Source: Prevotellaceae bacterium UBA1720
Lineage (GTDB): Bacteria; Bacteroidota; Bacteroidia; Bacteroidales; Bacteroidaceae
Direction of reading: 5' to 3'
DNA length: 5,502 bases
Assembly: GCA_002317475.1 (NCBI GenBank)
Contig: DCIS01000159.1
Coordinates: 1-5,502, forward strand
The translations under genes were made by a program, and so were the position numbers. Below the pieces are notes generated by a model. It saw only the letters and a program-made list of their open reading frames with translations. It was not told the origin of the DNA and did not search any database. Shown piece by piece: positions 4,433 through 5,502 of the stretch. Position 1 is the stretch's first letter. Each line of letters begins with the position of its first letter.

Positions 4433-5502
4433 ATGGGAAGAGTATTAATTATCGGAGCTGGTGGTGTGGCAACCGTTGCTGCTCACAAGGTGGCTCAGAA
4501 CAAGGATGTTTTTACCGAGATTAAGATTGCCTCTCGTACGGAGAGCAAGTGTAAGGCTCTGGCTGATGTGCTGAACCAGAAATATGGTACGGCCGTCACT
4601 ACTGCACGCGTTGATGCTGACAGCGTGGATGAACTCGTTGCCTTGATGAGCGAGTACAAGCCTGATATCGTCATGAATCTGGCTTTGCCTTATCAGGACC
4701 TCACCATCATGGATGCCTGTCTGGCTACAGGGTGCAACTACCTGGATACAGCCAACTACGAGCCTAAGGACGAGGCACACTTCGAGTACAGCTGGCAATG
4801 GGCTTACCGTGATCGTTTTGAGCAGGCTGGCCTGACTGCTATCCTGGGTTGTGGCTTTGACCCCGGTGTGACCAGCGTCTACACTGCCTATGCTGCCAAG
4901 CATCACTTCGACGAGATGCATTACCTGGATATCGTTGACTGCAATGCAGGCAACCATCACAAGGCATTTGCCACCAATTTCAACCCCGAGATCAACATCC
5001 GTGAGATTACACAGAAGGGTCTGTACTATGAGAACGGCCAGTATGTTGAGACCGAACCTATGGAGATACACAAGCCCCTTAACTATCCCAATATTGGTCC
5101 CAAGGAGAGCTATCTGCTTCACCATGAGGAGATTGAGTCGCTGGTAATCAACTATCCCACCATCAAGCGTGCACGTTTCTGGATGACTTTTGGTCAGCAG
5201 TACCTCACCTATCTGGACGTTATCCAGAATATCGGTATGTCACGTATTGACGAGGTAGAGTACAAGGCACCCAAGGCTGATGGCTCGGGCGAGGAGATCG
5301 TAAAGATCGTGCCTCTGCAGTTCCTCAAGGCTGTGCTTCCCAATCCTCAGGATCTTGGCCAGAACTATGACGGCGAGACCTCTATCGGTTGTCGCATCCG
5401 TGGTATCCGTGGTGGCGAGGAGCATACCTATTATGTATATAATAACTGCAAGCATCAGGATGCCTACAACGAGACCGGCATGCAGGGTGTAAGCTACACC
5501 AC
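4433..5502 (+). CDS. Saccharopine dehydrogenase-family protein, probable carboxy(nor)spermidine dehydrogenase (3' end outside window)
   Basis: The frame runs from ATG 4433 to the window edge, 356 full codons; the family is usually about 400 residues, so roughly 40 are missing. Residues 1-35 form an NAD(P)-binding Rossmann start: MGRVLIIGAGGVATVAAHK, with GAGGVA at 8-13, and strand two ending in ASR (33-35), where the Arg suits NADPH. 'GCGFDPGVTS' lies at 139-148, followed by 'CNAGNHHKAFATNFNP', a family-typical substrate region. Known role of close relatives (CANSDH/CASDH): NADPH-dependent reductive condensation of aspartate semialdehyde with diaminopropane or putrescine in the cytoplasm, giving carboxynorspermidine or carboxyspermidine, which a decarboxylase then converts to the polyamine. 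Gut Bacteroidota use this route for spermidine. Fungal-type saccharopine dehydrogenase is the alternative, but the sequence looks closer to the polyamine branch. No decarboxylase gene is in view. Confidence 0.88.
   Translation, partial: MGRVLIIGAGGVATVAAHKVAQNKDVFTEIKIASRTESKCKALADVLNQKYGTAVTTARVDADSVDELVALMSEYKPDIVMNLALPYQDLTIMDACLATGCNYLDTANYEPKDEAHFEYSWQWAYRDRFEQAGLTAILGCGFDPGVTSVYTAYAAKHHFDEMHYLDIVDCNAGNHHKAFATNFNPEINIREITQKGLYYENGQYVETEPMEIHKPLNYPNIGPKESYLLHHEEIESLVINYPTIKRARFWMTFGQQYLTYLDVIQNIGMSRIDEVEYKAPKADGSGEEIVKIVPLQFLKAVLPNPQDLGQNYDGETSIGCRIRGIRGGEEHTYYVYNNCKHQDAYNETGMQGVSYT

Noticed and set aside
3845..5455. Minus-strand open frames, plus the plus-strand frame at 4890-5147, overlapping the last two genes
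   Set aside because: They are shadows of strongly coding frames; the dehydrogenase motifs are only in the chosen frame.

Overview
The window looks like a Bacteroidota chromosome, most likely Prevotella or a close relative. Evidence for this is the Bacteroidota promoter signature (TTTG, about 19-20 nt, then TAnnTTTG), AT-rich leaders without Shine-Dalgarno sequences, an exported protein ending in the 'YDLSGRKV...KGLYI..GRKVVK' tail typical of this phylum, and protein families largely confined to it. No phage, IS, CRISPR, tRNA or rRNA gene was recognised.

Layout, all genes on the plus strand. (1) 1-312 is the C-terminal end of a DUF5715-type protein carrying M15-peptidase-like metal motifs; a hairpin terminator follows. 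(2) 485-1084 encodes a small secreted helical protein, loosely Spy/CpxP-like, with a Gly/Met-rich tail. It is preceded by a 14-bp perfect palindrome and followed by six tandem 9-nt repeats and a strong terminator. (3) 1283-2866 encodes a 527-residue exported multidomain beta protein (N-terminal beta domain, apparently three OB-fold-like domains, C-terminal sorting-like tail), with its own consensus promoter and terminator. (4) 2867-3748 is an unusual AT-rich gap. It holds a phased 11-bp CGTA array, a -7-like box, a 173-bp element bounded by 26-bp perfect inverted repeats built from the octamer TTTAACAG, a C9 tract and what may be remnants of a decayed small gene. (5) 3749-4348 encodes a cytoplasmic protein that may be DUF6621-like, with a promoter almost touching its start codon. 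(6) After an 84-nt gap with a GC-rich hairpin repeat, 4433 to the window end encodes most of a saccharopine-dehydrogenase-family enzyme, probably carboxy(nor)spermidine dehydrogenase of the alternative spermidine pathway.

Genes 2 and 3 appear to be separate transcription units, each with its own strong terminator. Genes 5 and 6 may be one unit, although the hairpin between them could attenuate read-through. The region with most unexplained structure is 2967-3421. Nothing here proves a new system, but the arrangement of phased array, -7-like box, long-stem element and broken short ORF is the part most worth comparing across genomes.
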